64,000 nucleotides of DNA from an uncultured Paenibacillaceae bacterium (GTDB lineage: Bacteria; Bacillota; Bacilli; Paenibacillales; DA-C8): assembly GCA_937957685.1 (NCBI GenBank), contig CALGAO010000029.1:59431-123430 (forward strand). The letters run 5' to 3'. Of the stretch, positions 26,334 through 35,868 are shown piece by piece (position 1 is the first letter of the stretch; each line of letters starts with the position of its first letter). The translations under genes were made by a program, and so were the position numbers. The notes below the pieces were generated by a model that ran no database searches, had not been told where the DNA came from, and saw nothing but the letters and a program-made list of their open reading frames with translations.

Positions 26334-28132
26334 CGACCGCTCACCGCCTTCTCACCAAATTGCGACGCGACGATGCGCCGATACAGATCCGATGTCTCCA
26401 GCAGCTCCGCATGGCTGCCCTGGGCCAGGATGCGGCCTTGATCCAGCAGGAGGATCGAGTCAGCCTGCATCGCCGTGCTCACCTTCTGCGTGATGATCAT
26501 CGTCGTGCATGGGTACTGCCTGAGCGCCGTCAGCAGCCTGGCCTCCGTCTTCAGATCGAGCGCGCTCGTGCTGTCATCCAGCAGCAGCAGCTTCGGCTTC
26601 CTGACCAGCGCTCTGGCGATCGACAGCCGCTGCTTCTGCCCGCCGGATAGGTTCACGCCCTTCTGTCCCACGATCGTCTCATATCCCTCGCCCAGTCCCA
26701 GTATGGTCTCATGGATCTGCGCACTCTTCGCCGCCTCGACGATCTCTTCATCGGTCGCATCGTTTGCGCCCCAACGGATGTTGTCCGCCACCGTGCCGGT
26801 GAACAGCACGACCTCCTGCGGCACCATGCCGATCGAGCCGCGCAACTCCTCCGTCGGCAAGGTGCGAATGTCCTTGCCGTCCATATAGATGACGCCGGCC
26901 TCAGGCTCGAACAAACGGGGGATGAGCTGAAACAGCGTCGATTTGCCCGAGCCCGTCGCACCCATGACCGCTACCGTCTGCTTCGGTCGAACGACGAACG
27001 AGATCTCATGCAGCGCCGGTTCAGCATTGCCCGGATAGCGGAACGTGACGGAATCGAACTCGATCGACGCGGCAGAAGCTTCACGGGCCGAGGATGAGCC
27101 GCGCTCTTCGACAGCTGCGACTTCGTCAACCTGCCCAGCCGCGCTTTCTCCTCCGAATTCCGCACCTGATGATCCCAATCCGCTCTCCCCATCATCCTGC
27201 GCTTCCAGCACTTCCTGGATGCGACCGGCGGAAGCCCTTGCCCTCGCGAGGCTCATCAGGATGTGCGACAGGATGCCGAAGGTCGCGGTGATGCGGGTCG
27301 TATAGATGACGATGGCCACCACGGACCCCTCATCGACGCGGTTCGCGCCAAGCTCCCAATGGCCGAACCAGAGGATGAACAGGATCCCGAGGTTCATGAG
27401 CAAGAGCAGCATGGGGATCGTCATCTCGATCAGGCGCAGCGCCTGAACGGTGCGATCCATGAGCTGCCTGTTGCTGTCCGCGAAGCGCGAGATTTCCTTG
27501 CGGTAACGGACGAACGCCTTGATCAGCCGCATGCCGATCAGATTCTCGCGCACGATGCCGTTCGTTGCATCCAGCTGCTGCTGCACGGCGCGGAACAGCG
27601 CGAACCCGCGCTTCATCATCCAGACGAGCACGAAGACGCATGTCGGCACGGTGAGGAGCAGCACGCCCGCGATCTTCACATCGATGAGCAGCGCCATGAT
27701 CAGGGCGCCAACCATGATGAGCGGGGCGCGAGGCATGATGCGGAGCCCCATAAACACCACATTCTGCAGCTGATTCACGTCGCTCGTGATCCGGGTGATC
27801 AGCGTGGACGTCGGGAAACGATTGAACGCCGCAACCGAGAAGCTCTGGATGCGCAAGTACAGCTTGCTCCGGATGTCATAGCCGACATGCTGGCTCACAT
27901 GCGCGGAGTAAAAAGAGTTCACAATCCCTGCCGCAAAACCAACCAGCGCCACAAGGACCATGATTCCCCCCCACCGGAGCACGGCAGAGAGATCACGCTC
28001 CAGGATGCCCTCGTTGATCACCGTCTTCATCAGCATCGGATGCCACAGCTCCACGATCAGCTCGACGATCATGAGCGACAGTGCAATCGCAATCGATCTC
28101 GTATACGGTTTAAGAAAAGAAAACATCCGCAT
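26330..28132 (-). CDS. Heterodimeric ABC exporter subunit, degenerate ATPase site half
   Basis: A 600-residue half transporter with six membrane helices (about 10-310) and an NBD (about 365-590). Walker A GATGSGKST and signature LSGGQKQ are normal. The catalytic Glu after Walker B is Asp (LLLLDDSTS) and the H-loop His is replaced (IITQKVS). Such losses mark the non-hydrolysing composite site of heterodimeric exporters and complement the ISQGQ signature of its partner. A Ser/Ala/Glu-rich linker of about 40 residues precedes the NBD. The ATG at 28132 has AAGG six bases upstream; an ATG at 28126 is a possible alternative. It forms an operon with the 689-residue subunit. Confidence 0.9.
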   Translation of the reverse strand: MRMFSFLKPYTRSIAIALSLMIVELIVELWHPMLMKTVINEGILERDLSAVLRWGGIMVLVALVGFAAGIVNSFYSAHVSQHVGYDIRSKLYLRIQSFSVAAFNRFPTSTLITRITSDVNQLQNVVFMGLRIMPRAPLIMVGALIMALLIDVKIAGVLLLTVPTCVFVLVWMMKRGFALFRAVQQQLDATNGIVRENLIGMRLIKAFVRYRKEISRFADSNRQLMDRTVQALRLIEMTIPMLLLLMNLGILFILWFGHWELGANRVDEGSVVAIVIYTTRITATFGILSHILMSLARARASAGRIQEVLEAQDDGESGLGSSGAEFGGESAAGQVDEVAAVEERGSSSAREASAASIEFDSVTFRYPGNAEPALHEISFVVRPKQTVAVMGATGSGKSTLFQLIPRLFEPEAGVIYMDGKDIRTLPTEELRGSIGMVPQEVVLFTGTVADNIRWGANDATDEEIVEAAKSAQIHETILGLGEGYETIVGQKGVNLSGGQKQRLSIARALVRKPKLLLLDDSTSALDLKTEARLLTALRQYPCTTMIITQKVSTAMQADSILLLDQGRILAQGSHAELLETSDLYRRIVASQFGEKAVSGR

Positions 28133-28174
28133 CCCCAACCTTATGTAAACGCTGTCTGAACAATCGACCCTAAG

Positions 28175-28193
28175 CCCCCGCTGGGCTCGGGGG
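28175..28193. terminator. GC-rich hairpin between the TVP38 gene and the ABC operon
   Basis: CCCCCG and CGGGGG pair around CTGGGCT. There is no T-tract, so termination is uncertain. It lies in the 234-bp gap after the TVP38 gene. Confidence 0.35.
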
Positions 28194-28366
28194 ATTGGCT
28201 TTGCAACCCTTCAGGCACAACTTCCTCCACTCCAGGCAGTTCGCCGGCAGGCGGATGGCCGGGAGTTATAAACAGACTCTGCCCATTGCCGGACAGCCCG
28301 CCTCAAGCATGCGCCACAACAAGCAGCCGCTCACGCACCCGATTCCGCCCGTTCCTGGCAGGCGAG

Positions 28367-29044
28367 TTACTTCATACAGGCATTCTTGTCCGGGTTCATG
28401 ACTCGGCGTTTGAATCGGCGTTTCTGCAGAAACAGCAACAGACCGCCGAGCGCGACGACCGCCGCCACCAGCATCGCCGCCTCCCAGGCGGCCTCCATGA
28501 AGCCCACGGTCACACCTGCGAGCACGGACATGAACAGAAGGTTGCCGACCAGCGTGCCGATGAAGAAATGGGTGAACCGGATCGTGCTGGCCCCTGCTGC
28601 CATGTTGATCAGACTCGAAGGCATGACCGGGATGATCCGGCACACGAGCACGTAGATCATGCCGTAGCGGGCGATCCGCTCCTTGATCGACTCATTGACC
28701 TTGCGCATCAGCCAGCTCTGCAACCAATAACGGGTCAGGAGGAACACGATCAGCGCTGCTGCGACGCTCGACAGCCAGGTCCACAGATAGCCATAGCCGA
28801 TGCCGAACATGGCAACATTGATCGTCGCCAGCAGGATGAGCGGAATGACGGTAAACAGATTCTGCAACAGCATGGCGACGAACGTGATCATCAGCATCTG
28901 GAGCAGATTATCGCTCGACATCTCGCGCAAGCCGTCGATATCTCCATTTATGACTGTCCGGGCCACATCCGACGTGACGACGATAAATGCCAGAACGAGG
29001 ATGGCGATGAAAGACACCAGCTTCATGATGGCATGGGTGTTCAC
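28367..29044 (-). CDS. TVP38/TMEM64 (VTT domain) membrane protein
   Basis: An integral membrane protein of about 225 residues with five or six hydrophobic segments. The central block FTVIPLILLATINVAMFGIG, the VFLLTRYWLQSWL segment and RIIPVMPSSLINMAAGAS match the SNARE-associated/VTT family (DedA relatives), whose members move or scramble phospholipids. The GTG at 29044 has AGGAG nine bases upstream. An ATG at 29053 directly abuts that site and is less likely. It lies 43 bp after the Gfo/Idh gene, probably in one operon. Confidence 0.85.
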   Translation of the reverse strand: MNTHAIMKLVSFIAILVLAFIVVTSDVARTVINGDIDGLREMSSDNLLQMLMITFVAMLLQNLFTVIPLILLATINVAMFGIGYGYLWTWLSSVAAALIVFLLTRYWLQSWLMRKVNESIKERIARYGMIYVLVCRIIPVMPSSLINMAAGASTIRFTHFFIGTLVGNLLFMSVLAGVTVGFMEAAWEAAMLVAAVVALGGLLLFLQKRRFKRRVMNPDKNACMK

Positions 29045-29087
29045 TTGCTCCATCTCCTGCCTTATAAACTCAAGCTGAAGGCAGCGG

Positions 29088-30077
29088 TCAGTGCTCCGGA
29101 CGAAGCACCGACCCTGCCTTCCTGTATATCGCATCGACCAGCTCGACCGCCTGGGCGGCTGATTCCCCGGTGATGAACGGTTCCGCATCCTGCTCGATGC
29201 TGCGGATGAAATCCTCCGCCAACTTGCGGAACAGGAGTTCCGTCTTCACCTCCGGAAACTCCGGCGGAGAGGCGATGCCCTCCACCCGGAAAAGGCGGAT
29301 GCCATGAAAATCAAGCACGATCGAGCCCTTCGTGCCGCTGATCGCCAGATACTCCTGCTCCATGCCTGCGCATGCGGTCGAAGCCTCGATCATGCCCACA
29401 GCGCCGTTCTTGTAAGCTACACAGGCATACCCGTGATCCTCCGTCTCAATGTCGTGGGCCGCCTGGAACAGCCGCGCATCCAGCACCTCGCGGTATTCTC
29501 CGACCAGCCACAGGAGCAGATCCAGCATATGGCTGGCCTGCTGGATGAACGGACCGCCTCCGTCCATCTCATAGGTGCCATGCCAACTATTGTAGTAGCT
29601 CTGCGGCCGATAATGCTTCAGCACCGCATCGACGACCTGCAGTCTGCCCAGTTCTCCCTGTTCGATGAGCCCTTTGACATAGCGGATATGATCGGTGAAG
29701 CGGCGCATGTACGAGACCGTCAGCTTCACGCCGTTCTCCCGGCAGCTGGCGATCATCTCCCGCTGAGCTTCGGGATGGATATGGAGCGGCTTCTCACACA
29801 GAACATGCAAGCCGAGGCTCGCCGCCTGCAGCACAGCCCGTCCATGAGCCGCATTCGGCGTGCATATCACGGCCGCCGTCGCTTTCGTCATCGCCGCTGC
29901 TCTCCCGAGGTCCGTATCGGCATGGGCGATGCCTTTCTCCCGCGCATAAGCTGCGGCGCGCTCTTGGTCGCGACCGACCACGCCCACGATCGTGGCATTC
30001 GGAATCTGTCCGAATGCTTCCACATAACGGTGACTGATCATCCCATGTCCCACCAGCAACAACCTGTGCTCGAACAT
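29088..30077 (-). CDS. Gfo/Idh/MocA-family NAD(P)-dependent oxidoreductase
   Basis: A 329-residue sugar or inositol dehydrogenase-like enzyme. The N-terminal Rossmann fold begins LLLVGHGMISHRYV (about 6-19). The nucleotide/catalytic motif is CEKPLHIHPE (about 92-101), and the C-terminal domain holds GGGPFIQQASHMLDLLLWL with the catalytic His. The substrate is unknown. The ATG at 30077 is preceded by GAGGAGAG with a six-base spacer; the upstream in-frame codon is not needed. It is co-directional with the TVP38 gene 43 bp downstream. Confidence 0.92.
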   Translation of the reverse strand: MFEHRLLLVGHGMISHRYVEAFGQIPNATIVGVVGRDQERAAAYAREKGIAHADTDLGRAAAMTKATAAVICTPNAAHGRAVLQAASLGLHVLCEKPLHIHPEAQREMIASCRENGVKLTVSYMRRFTDHIRYVKGLIEQGELGRLQVVDAVLKHYRPQSYYNSWHGTYEMDGGGPFIQQASHMLDLLLWLVGEYREVLDARLFQAAHDIETEDHGYACVAYKNGAVGMIEASTACAGMEQEYLAISGTKGSIVLDFHGIRLFRVEGIASPPEFPEVKTELLFRKLAEDFIRSIEQDAEPFITGESAAQAVELVDAIYRKAGSVLRPEH

Positions 30078-30307
30078 CCCGATCTCTCCTCTCACCTTTT
30101 GTTCACGATCCGACTTTGCGCCCGGTTCATTCCGTTCGGAGTATCTCCACTAACTGCCATTTTACCAGACGATCCGCTGGTTGTCGCCCCTTTGAACGCA
30201 CCGATTCTATTTCTGTCTTTCCTGATATATTTTATATGATTTGTCAATATTATTGGGATTAACTGTAAACCGGTTGCGGGGAGTTTCATTTTTTCCTTCG
30301 ATATGAA

Positions 30308-30336
30308 TTGACGAACAAAACTTGTCCAATTAAACT
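30308..30336 (+). promoter_or_regulatory. Sigma-A promoter of the ABC importer operon
   Basis: TTGACG (30308-30313) and TAAACT (30331-30336) are separated by exactly 17 bp, 59 bp before the lipoprotein gene. The remainder of the 30078-30394 gap is an AT-rich divergent promoter region; I see no T-box or riboswitch in it. Confidence 0.7.
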
Positions 30337-30394
30337 ATTATTAACTTTTGAAGATTCCACGAAAGTTTATCTAACAGAATGGGGGAAATAATAC

Positions 30395-31444
30395 ATGAAG
30401 CTGAGGAAAATGTCACTGCTTATGATCGTGCTGTCGATTATGCTGCTGGTATCCGCATGCGCCAGCGGAAGCAAGAACAGCAACTCCGGTTCTTCCGGCA
30501 GTTCTTCCGGAGGCAATGATGGCAAGACGTACAAGATCGGCATCTCGCAATACCTGGAGCACCCTTCGCTCGACGCGACCAGGGAAGGCTTCCTGGCGGC
30601 GCTCAAGGATGCCGGCATCGAAGAAGGCGTGAATCTGGAAGTCGACTACAACACCGCGCAAGCGGACTCCACCAACAATAACTCGATCGCCACGAAGCTG
30701 GCGGGCGGAGATTATGACCTGCTGCTGGCGATCGCCACACCGTCGGCCATGGCGCTTGCTTCCCAGGTATCGGATGATACACCGCTCCTGTTCGCAGCCG
30801 TTACCGACCCGCTGGATGCCCGACTCGTCGAAGATCTGAACAAACCGGGCGGCAACATCACCGGCGCTGCCGATTTCAACCCGGAATCGATCAACATGCT
30901 GATGGATTTCATCGCCAATCACCTGCCGCAGGTGAAGAACATCGGCCTGATCATCAATGAAGGTGAACCGAACGCTGTGGTGATGGCCCAGTACGCTGAA
31001 GCCAAGCTGAAGGAGCATGGCATCAATCTGATCCGCGCCGCCGTCACGAACACATCCGAGGTTGCACAGGCTGCCCAATCGCTGGCCAAGGATGTCGACG
31101 CCTTCTACATCACGCTGGACAACTCCGTCGTCGCTGCGATCAACTCGATCATCCAGGTTGCCGAAGCAGAAGGCATCCCGCTGTTCGCCGCAGACCGCGA
31201 TACGGTTGAGGGCGGTGCCGTTGCGGCAGTGGGCTTCCGCTACTATGACCATGGTTATCAGGCTGGTCAGATGGCGGTAGATATCCTGAAGAATGGCAAG
31301 AACCCTGGCGATCTGCCGGTCCTGCTTCCTGACAAACTGGATCTGATCATCAATGTCCCTGCAGCAGAGCGTCAAGGCCTGACGATCACCGATGAGATGA
31401 TCGCGGAGATTCAGAATCCGGACATCAATCTGATCAAGGAATAA
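30395..31444 (+). CDS. ABC importer substrate-binding lipoprotein (TrpX-like, COG2984)
   Basis: A 349-residue exported lipoprotein. The lipobox is LVSAC with Cys22, followed by a Ser/Gly linker and a two-lobed type I periplasmic-binding fold (KIGISQYLEHPSLDATREGFLAALKDAG, PLLFAAVTDPLDARLV, NPGDLPVLLP). It resembles the TrpX/ABC_sub_bind family, whose members bind tryptophan, tyrosine or other small ligands. GGGGGAAATAATAC precedes the ATG. The permease and ATPase genes follow, so the importer is complete; the ligand is not determined. Confidence 0.9.
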   Translation: MKLRKMSLLMIVLSIMLLVSACASGSKNSNSGSSGSSSGGNDGKTYKIGISQYLEHPSLDATREGFLAALKDAGIEEGVNLEVDYNTAQADSTNNNSIATKLAGGDYDLLLAIATPSAMALASQVSDDTPLLFAAVTDPLDARLVEDLNKPGGNITGAADFNPESINMLMDFIANHLPQVKNIGLIINEGEPNAVVMAQYAEAKLKEHGINLIRAAVTNTSEVAQAAQSLAKDVDAFYITLDNSVVAAINSIIQVAEAEGIPLFAADRDTVEGGAVAAVGFRYYDHGYQAGQMAVDILKNGKNPGDLPVLLPDKLDLIINVPAAERQGLTITDEMIAEIQNPDINLIKE

Positions 31445-31634
31445 ACGAGACACTAGAGACAGGGGGTGGGCGGTGATGCCACTCCCTTCTTTCGTGCGCT
31501 TTGGAAGTTTACCCCGTTACAGCGTTGTAGCAGCAATCTTGTGACCTGATGCGGCGGTGAACGGAGACCAATAAGAGATGAGGCTTCGGCGCGATCCGTC
31601 CGAAGCTTGTCCATTGATTACAGGAGGTTCTGTT

Positions 31635-32582
31635 ATGCTTCAGACTCTGCCGGCCACGATACAATTGGGCCTGCTCTATGCGCTCATGTCATTGGGTGTT
31701 TACATCACATTCCGCATCCTGAATTTCCCGGACCTGACCGTTGACGGGAGCTTCACCACAGGCGGCGGCATCGCAGCCATCATGATCATCCAGGGGTACA
31801 ATCCATGGCTCGCGCTCGTCGGCGCCTTCTTCGGAGGGCTGCTCGCCGGACTGTGCACCGGCCTGCTGCACACGAAGGGCAAGATCAACGGCCTCCTGTC
31901 CGGTATCCTGATGATGATCGCGCTGCATTCGATCAATAACCGCATCATGGGAACCCCCAATATCTCCCTGTTCCGGATCGAGACGATCTTCCCGAGCACG
32001 AGCGAGCTGAAGGCCCACCCGCATCTCGTCTGGGTCGTCTTTGTCTGCGTGGCCCTGGGCGTTCTGGTCATCAAGCTCCTGCTTGACCTGTTCCTGCATA
32101 CCGATATTGGTCTTGCTCTTCGGGCTACGGGCGACAATGACCGGATGATCCGCAGCTTCGGGGCCAACACCGATGTGACGAAGATCATCGGCATCAGCCT
32201 GTCCAACGGACTCGTGGCGCTGTCCGGCGGTCTGGTGGCACAATCGTCGGGCTACGCCGATGTATACATGGGCGTCGGCATGATCGTCATCGGCCTGGCC
32301 TCCGTCATCATCGGCGAAGCGATCTTCGGCACGCGCAACGTCTTCTTCGCCACCATGGCAGCCGCGCTGGGCTCCGTTGTCTATCGCATCATCGTCGATC
32401 TGGCCCTGCGCGTCAGGTGGCTGGAAGCCTCCGACCTGAAGATGATCACCGCCTTCATCGTCATCGTCGCGCTGATCGTACCAGCGGCTCAGAAGTCCTG
32501 GAGGAGCAGCAACACCGCACGCAAGCGGGCCCTCGAGCTCAACGCCGAGCAGAACGCAGCGGGAGGTGAGCGCCATGCTTGA
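31635..32582 (+). CDS. ABC importer permease (COG4120, TrpY-like)
   Basis: A 315-residue permease with eight or nine membrane helices of the BPD_transp_2 (LivH/RbsC-like) type. FPDLTVDGSFTTGGGIAAIMI near residues 35-55 is characteristic of the COG4120 group. The ATG at 31635 has AGGAGG six bases upstream, which rules out the longer in-frame start at 31578. The C-terminal tail overlaps the ATPase gene by 8 bp. The 190-bp gap before it shows no clear terminator. Confidence 0.92.
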   Translation: MLQTLPATIQLGLLYALMSLGVYITFRILNFPDLTVDGSFTTGGGIAAIMIIQGYNPWLALVGAFFGGLLAGLCTGLLHTKGKINGLLSGILMMIALHSINNRIMGTPNISLFRIETIFPSTSELKAHPHLVWVVFVCVALGVLVIKLLLDLFLHTDIGLALRATGDNDRMIRSFGANTDVTKIIGISLSNGLVALSGGLVAQSSGYADVYMGVGMIVIGLASVIIGEAIFGTRNVFFATMAAALGSVVYRIIVDLALRVRWLEASDLKMITAFIVIVALIVPAAQKSWRSSNTARKRALELNAEQNAAGGERHA

Positions 32583-33369
32583 GATGCGAAACGTCACCAA
32601 GCTGTTCTTCCCCGGTACGCTGGATGAGAAGGTGGCGCTCGTCGACATCAATCTGCACCTGAACGCCGGCGATTTCGTCACGATCATCGGCAGCAATGGC
32701 GCGGGCAAATCGACGCTCATGAACATCATCTCGGGCGGGCTGAGGCCGGAGACCGGCACCGTCACGATCAACGGCACGGAGGTGCAGAGCTTGTCCGAAC
32801 ACAAGCGAAGCGAGTGGATCGGCCGCGTCTTCCAGGATCCGATGGCTGGCACGGCGCCGAACATGACGATCGAGGAGAATCTGGCCATCGCCTATGCGCG
32901 CGGCAAGTCCCGCGGCCTCCGCTTCGGCGTCACCCATCGCAAGCGCGTCTTCTTCCGGGAGCAACTGTCCCTGCTCGGCATCGGCCTGGAGAACCGGCTG
33001 CGGGCGAAGGTCGGCCAGCTGTCCGGAGGCGAGCGTCAGGCGCTCAGCCTGCTGATGGCGACCTTCACGAAGCCGCAGATCCTGCTGCTCGACGAGCACA
33101 CCGCCGCGCTGGACCCGAACCGCGCCGAGCTGATCACGCGCATGACCGAGAAGCTCGTGCGCGAGCTGCGCCTGACGACGCTCATGGTCACCCACAACAT
33201 GGAACAAGCGATCCGCCTCGGCAATCGCCTGATCATGATGGACAGGGGCCGCATCATCCTCGACTTCAACGAGGAAGAGAAGAAGGAGCTGACGATCGAG
33301 AAGCTGCTCCAGGAATTCGAGAAGATCAGCGGCCACAAGCTGTCCGACGACAAGATGGTGTTCGGCTGA
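32575..33369 (+). CDS. ABC importer ATPase (COG1101, TrpZ-like)
   Basis: A 264-residue ATPase. Walker A is GSNGAGKST, the Q-loop is VFQDPMAGTAPNMT, the signature is LSGGERQ, Walker B is ILLLDEHTAALDP and the H-loop is VTHNMEQA. The LDEHTAALDP form is typical of the COG1101 partner of COG4120 permeases. The ATG at 32575 has GGGAGG upstream and overlaps the permease gene by 8 bp. Confidence 0.93.
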   Translation: MLEMRNVTKLFFPGTLDEKVALVDINLHLNAGDFVTIIGSNGAGKSTLMNIISGGLRPETGTVTINGTEVQSLSEHKRSEWIGRVFQDPMAGTAPNMTIEENLAIAYARGKSRGLRFGVTHRKRVFFREQLSLLGIGLENRLRAKVGQLSGGERQALSLLMATFTKPQILLLDEHTAALDPNRAELITRMTEKLVRELRLTTLMVTHNMEQAIRLGNRLIMMDRGRIILDFNEEEKKELTIEKLLQEFEKISGHKLSDDKMVFG

Positions 33370-33393
33370 ACCGCACCTGATCGCCAGACAAGC

Positions 33394-33434
33394 GAGGCCA
33401 TCCCCGGAGATCCCGTTCTCCGGAGGATGGCCTC
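33394..33434. terminator. Bidirectional terminator between ABC importer and chbG
   Basis: GAGGCCATCC...CCGGAGA pairs with TCTCCGG...GGATGGCCTC in a stem of about 17 bp with a one-base bulge and a short loop. It lies between two convergent transcription units. The T-tract is short. Confidence 0.75.
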
Positions 33435-33489
33435 TTATGTGCATGGACGCCATCATTGGCGGTCTCTCCGCCACCCAAACCACCCAGCC

Positions 33490-34401
33490 TCAGCCCAGGC
33501 CGGAGGCCAGCAGCTTCAGTCCCGCCGTCCATCGCGAGCGCCGCAGGTGCTGCTGCACGTAGCGATAGTCGGTCAGGATGACCCCGGCATCCTTCAGCGC
33601 ATAGGCAAAATCCTCATCCAGCATCAGCCTGTACTCCCACACCCGCTTCTCCCAAGAGGGCACCAGCTTCCGCATGACCGGATCGTCCACGGCCGGGTGG
33701 ATATACGTCTCGGACACGCCTTCCGGCAGCTCATACAGCTTGGCGATGAGCATCGCCTTGAAGCTGGCGTAGGTCTCCCCCGGTTGCAGATCGTAGGGAT
33801 GAGACAACAGATAGTCCGGAATGCGGCAGCCGAGCAGATCGGCCAGCAAAGCGACCTTCCTGAGAACCGCCCCCGCGTTCGGTATCGAGTTCAGCAGTTC
33901 ATCCTTCTCATAGATGTTGCGAGGCACGCGAAACGGCAGCTTGCGCGCGGCGCACACCTTCAGCACATAAGGCAGGAAGCTGCGGCCGGTCGCAATCCCG
34001 TACAGGCTGCCCATATGATTGTCGACGTGCGAGGGGACGATCCCCGCCTCTCGCGCCCCACGAAACTGCGCCTGGATCTCCCGCTTCACCTCGTCGGTAT
34101 CGGCCCGCTGCTCGAACTCCAGGATCGTCTTCGGCATATACCCGCTCTCGTCATGCAGCGAGCTTCCTCCGCTCAGGCTCTTCCATCGGTGACCCTCGAT
34201 CTCGCTGGTCAACGTCAGGTGCAGCCCCACATTGTTCACGCCGCGGCGCTTCACCCACTCCGCCGCTTCCCTGAAGGCAGGCGCGGGAGTCATGATCGTC
34301 GCCGAAGATACCCGCCGCTCCTCCAGCAGATGCTGGATCGCCTCATTCGCCGCGCGGCTCTGCCCATAGTCATCACAGTTCAAGATGAGTCGTCTGGTCA
34401 T
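33490..34401 (-). CDS. ChbG/HpnK (YdjC)-family carbohydrate deacetylase
   Basis: A 303-residue polysaccharide-deacetylase-fold enzyme. LILNCDDYGQSRAANEAI carries the catalytic Asp pair (D10-D11), and NVGLHLTLTSE and SHVDNHMGSLYG carry metal-binding His residues. ChbG removes acetyl groups from chitobiose or related oligosaccharides. The ATG at 34401 has AAGGAGG upstream and overlaps the GPH symporter gene by 29 bp, so the symporter may import its substrate. Confidence 0.9.
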   Translation of the reverse strand: MTRRLILNCDDYGQSRAANEAIQHLLEERRVSSATIMTPAPAFREAAEWVKRRGVNNVGLHLTLTSEIEGHRWKSLSGGSSLHDESGYMPKTILEFEQRADTDEVKREIQAQFRGAREAGIVPSHVDNHMGSLYGIATGRSFLPYVLKVCAARKLPFRVPRNIYEKDELLNSIPNAGAVLRKVALLADLLGCRIPDYLLSHPYDLQPGETYASFKAMLIAKLYELPEGVSETYIHPAVDDPVMRKLVPSWEKRVWEYRLMLDEDFAYALKDAGVILTDYRYVQQHLRRSRWTAGLKLLASGLG

Positions 34402-35686
34402 GGTGCTTCACCTCCTTGTCTGAATAGCCCCTGAAGAACAGCGATATGAAGAAAGAGACGGCGAGCAGCAGGAACGGGACGATGCAGATCAGAAAACGGA
34501 ACGCCCCTTCCGGATTGGGCCCGGGATTGTCGCCGCTCTCATAGCCGTAGATGACCCCAACCACGAAGAAGGCGAGGGCGGACAGGATGCCGCTGGACCT
34601 GGTGATGAATCCCGAGACGGCCGTATACATGCCCTCTCTTCTGCGCCCGGTCCGCTCCGCGTCGCGGTCGATGATCCGCCCGGTCAGGACAGGCGGCGTC
34701 ACAAGGAAGCCGGCCAGACCGAAACCGACGATCACGCCGGCGATCACGCCCCCGACGAGCCCTTGCGCGAACCAGAGCGGAATGACGGACACCCCGTAGC
34801 ACACAAAGGCCGCACGCCAGCCGTTCACCGGTCCGAATCGGTCCACGATCCGGTACCACACCCACACGAGCGGGATGACCGAGACGAATACCGAGGCCAT
34901 CAGGATCGTGACCTGTTCTTCCGGGATGCCCAGCACATAGACGGCGTAGAACGGGATCATCGAGCTGATCAGGCCATTGACCGTCTGGGCGAACGAGTTG
35001 GCGATATTGAACACCCAGAACGGACCGTTCTTCAGCGTTTCCTTGAACGCCTCCTTCAGCTTAAGCGGCTCCTGTTCCCGCACCTCCTCCCGCTCCCTCG
35101 TCATCGCCATGCAGAACCACATGAACGCGATGAACAGCACGGAATAGATGAGCGCCATATTCGAATAGCCCAGAGAGGTGTACAGGATCGGGGTCGCCGC
35201 CGTGCCGATCAGCAGCGCCACGATCTGATAGGCCTGTTGAACAGCGGAAGCCCTGGCGCGCAGACGGTCTCCGGTGAACAGCTCAGGGAACAGGGCGCCG
35301 TAGTTGACCCAGATGATCGCCGAGACCGTCTCCAGTAGCATCAGCGCAATCAGGAACCAGACGAAGAGACCGTTCTGGCCGAGGCCCTCCGGAGCGGAGA
35401 ACATCATCATGAAGGACAGGACGAACAGCGGCATGGCCGCATAGATCCATGGCTTGCGCCGGCCATATCGGGTTCTGGTTCTGTCCGACAGGTATCCAAG
35501 CATCGGGTCATTCACCGCATCCCAGACCAGATAGATCACCCTGGCCAGGGTCGCCAGCCCGATCCCGAGACCCAGCGTATCGACATAGTAGAAGCTGTAA
35601 TACGACATAAATGCCTGCACCGGGATCATCATCGCGAGCATCCCGAATGCATACGAATACGGCGAATTCACCATTCTCCTCCGCAT
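34373..35686 (-). CDS. GPH-family sugar:cation symporter (MelB-like MFS)
   Basis: A 437-residue transporter with twelve membrane helices. The cytoplasmic motif DAVNDPMLGYLSDRTRTRYGRRKPW (about 60-85) is diagnostic of the glycoside-pentoside-hexuronide:cation symporters. The ATG at 35686 has GGAGGGGTG upstream, and the longer upstream frame runs through the promoter. A cre site overlaps the start of transcription, so glucose repression through CcpA is likely. The probable cargo is an oligosaccharide handled by the downstream ChbG enzyme. Confidence 0.92.
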   Translation of the reverse strand: MRRRMVNSPYSYAFGMLAMMIPVQAFMSYYSFYYVDTLGLGIGLATLARVIYLVWDAVNDPMLGYLSDRTRTRYGRRKPWIYAAMPLFVLSFMMMFSAPEGLGQNGLFVWFLIALMLLETVSAIIWVNYGALFPELFTGDRLRARASAVQQAYQIVALLIGTAATPILYTSLGYSNMALIYSVLFIAFMWFCMAMTREREEVREQEPLKLKEAFKETLKNGPFWVFNIANSFAQTVNGLISSMIPFYAVYVLGIPEEQVTILMASVFVSVIPLVWVWYRIVDRFGPVNGWRAAFVCYGVSVIPLWFAQGLVGGVIAGVIVGFGLAGFLVTPPVLTGRIIDRDAERTGRRREGMYTAVSGFITRSSGILSALAFFVVGVIYGYESGDNPGPNPEGAFRFLICIVPFLLLAVSFFISLFFRGYSDKEVKHHDQTTHLEL

Positions 35687-35713
35687 CGCCACACCCCTCC
35701 GCAACCATGGAAT

Positions 35714-35738
35714 TGTAAACGCTGTCATTCCTATTATA
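35714..35738 (-). promoter_or_regulatory. cre site overlapping the symporter promoter
   Basis: The minus strand carries TATAAT (35738-35733) followed by TGACAGCGTTTACA (35727-35714), which matches the CcpA consensus TGNAANCGNTNNCA closely. A cre just downstream of the -10 would act as a roadblock or prevent initiation. Confidence 0.75.
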
Positions 35739-35868
35739 CGTGATATGGGCGCTTCCTGACAGACCGCACATCGATTTATTTGGCGCGCCGAATCGGCCAT
35801 GATATGATAGACATATAGCCAAAGCGTCACCCATATGACACCCTTATCATCCATACATGGAGGCGATC

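Noticed and set aside
30078..30394. T-box or tryptophan leader before the TrpX-like importer
   Set aside because: The T-box consensus TGGNACCGCG and a terminator hairpin are both absent; only a plain promoter is seen.
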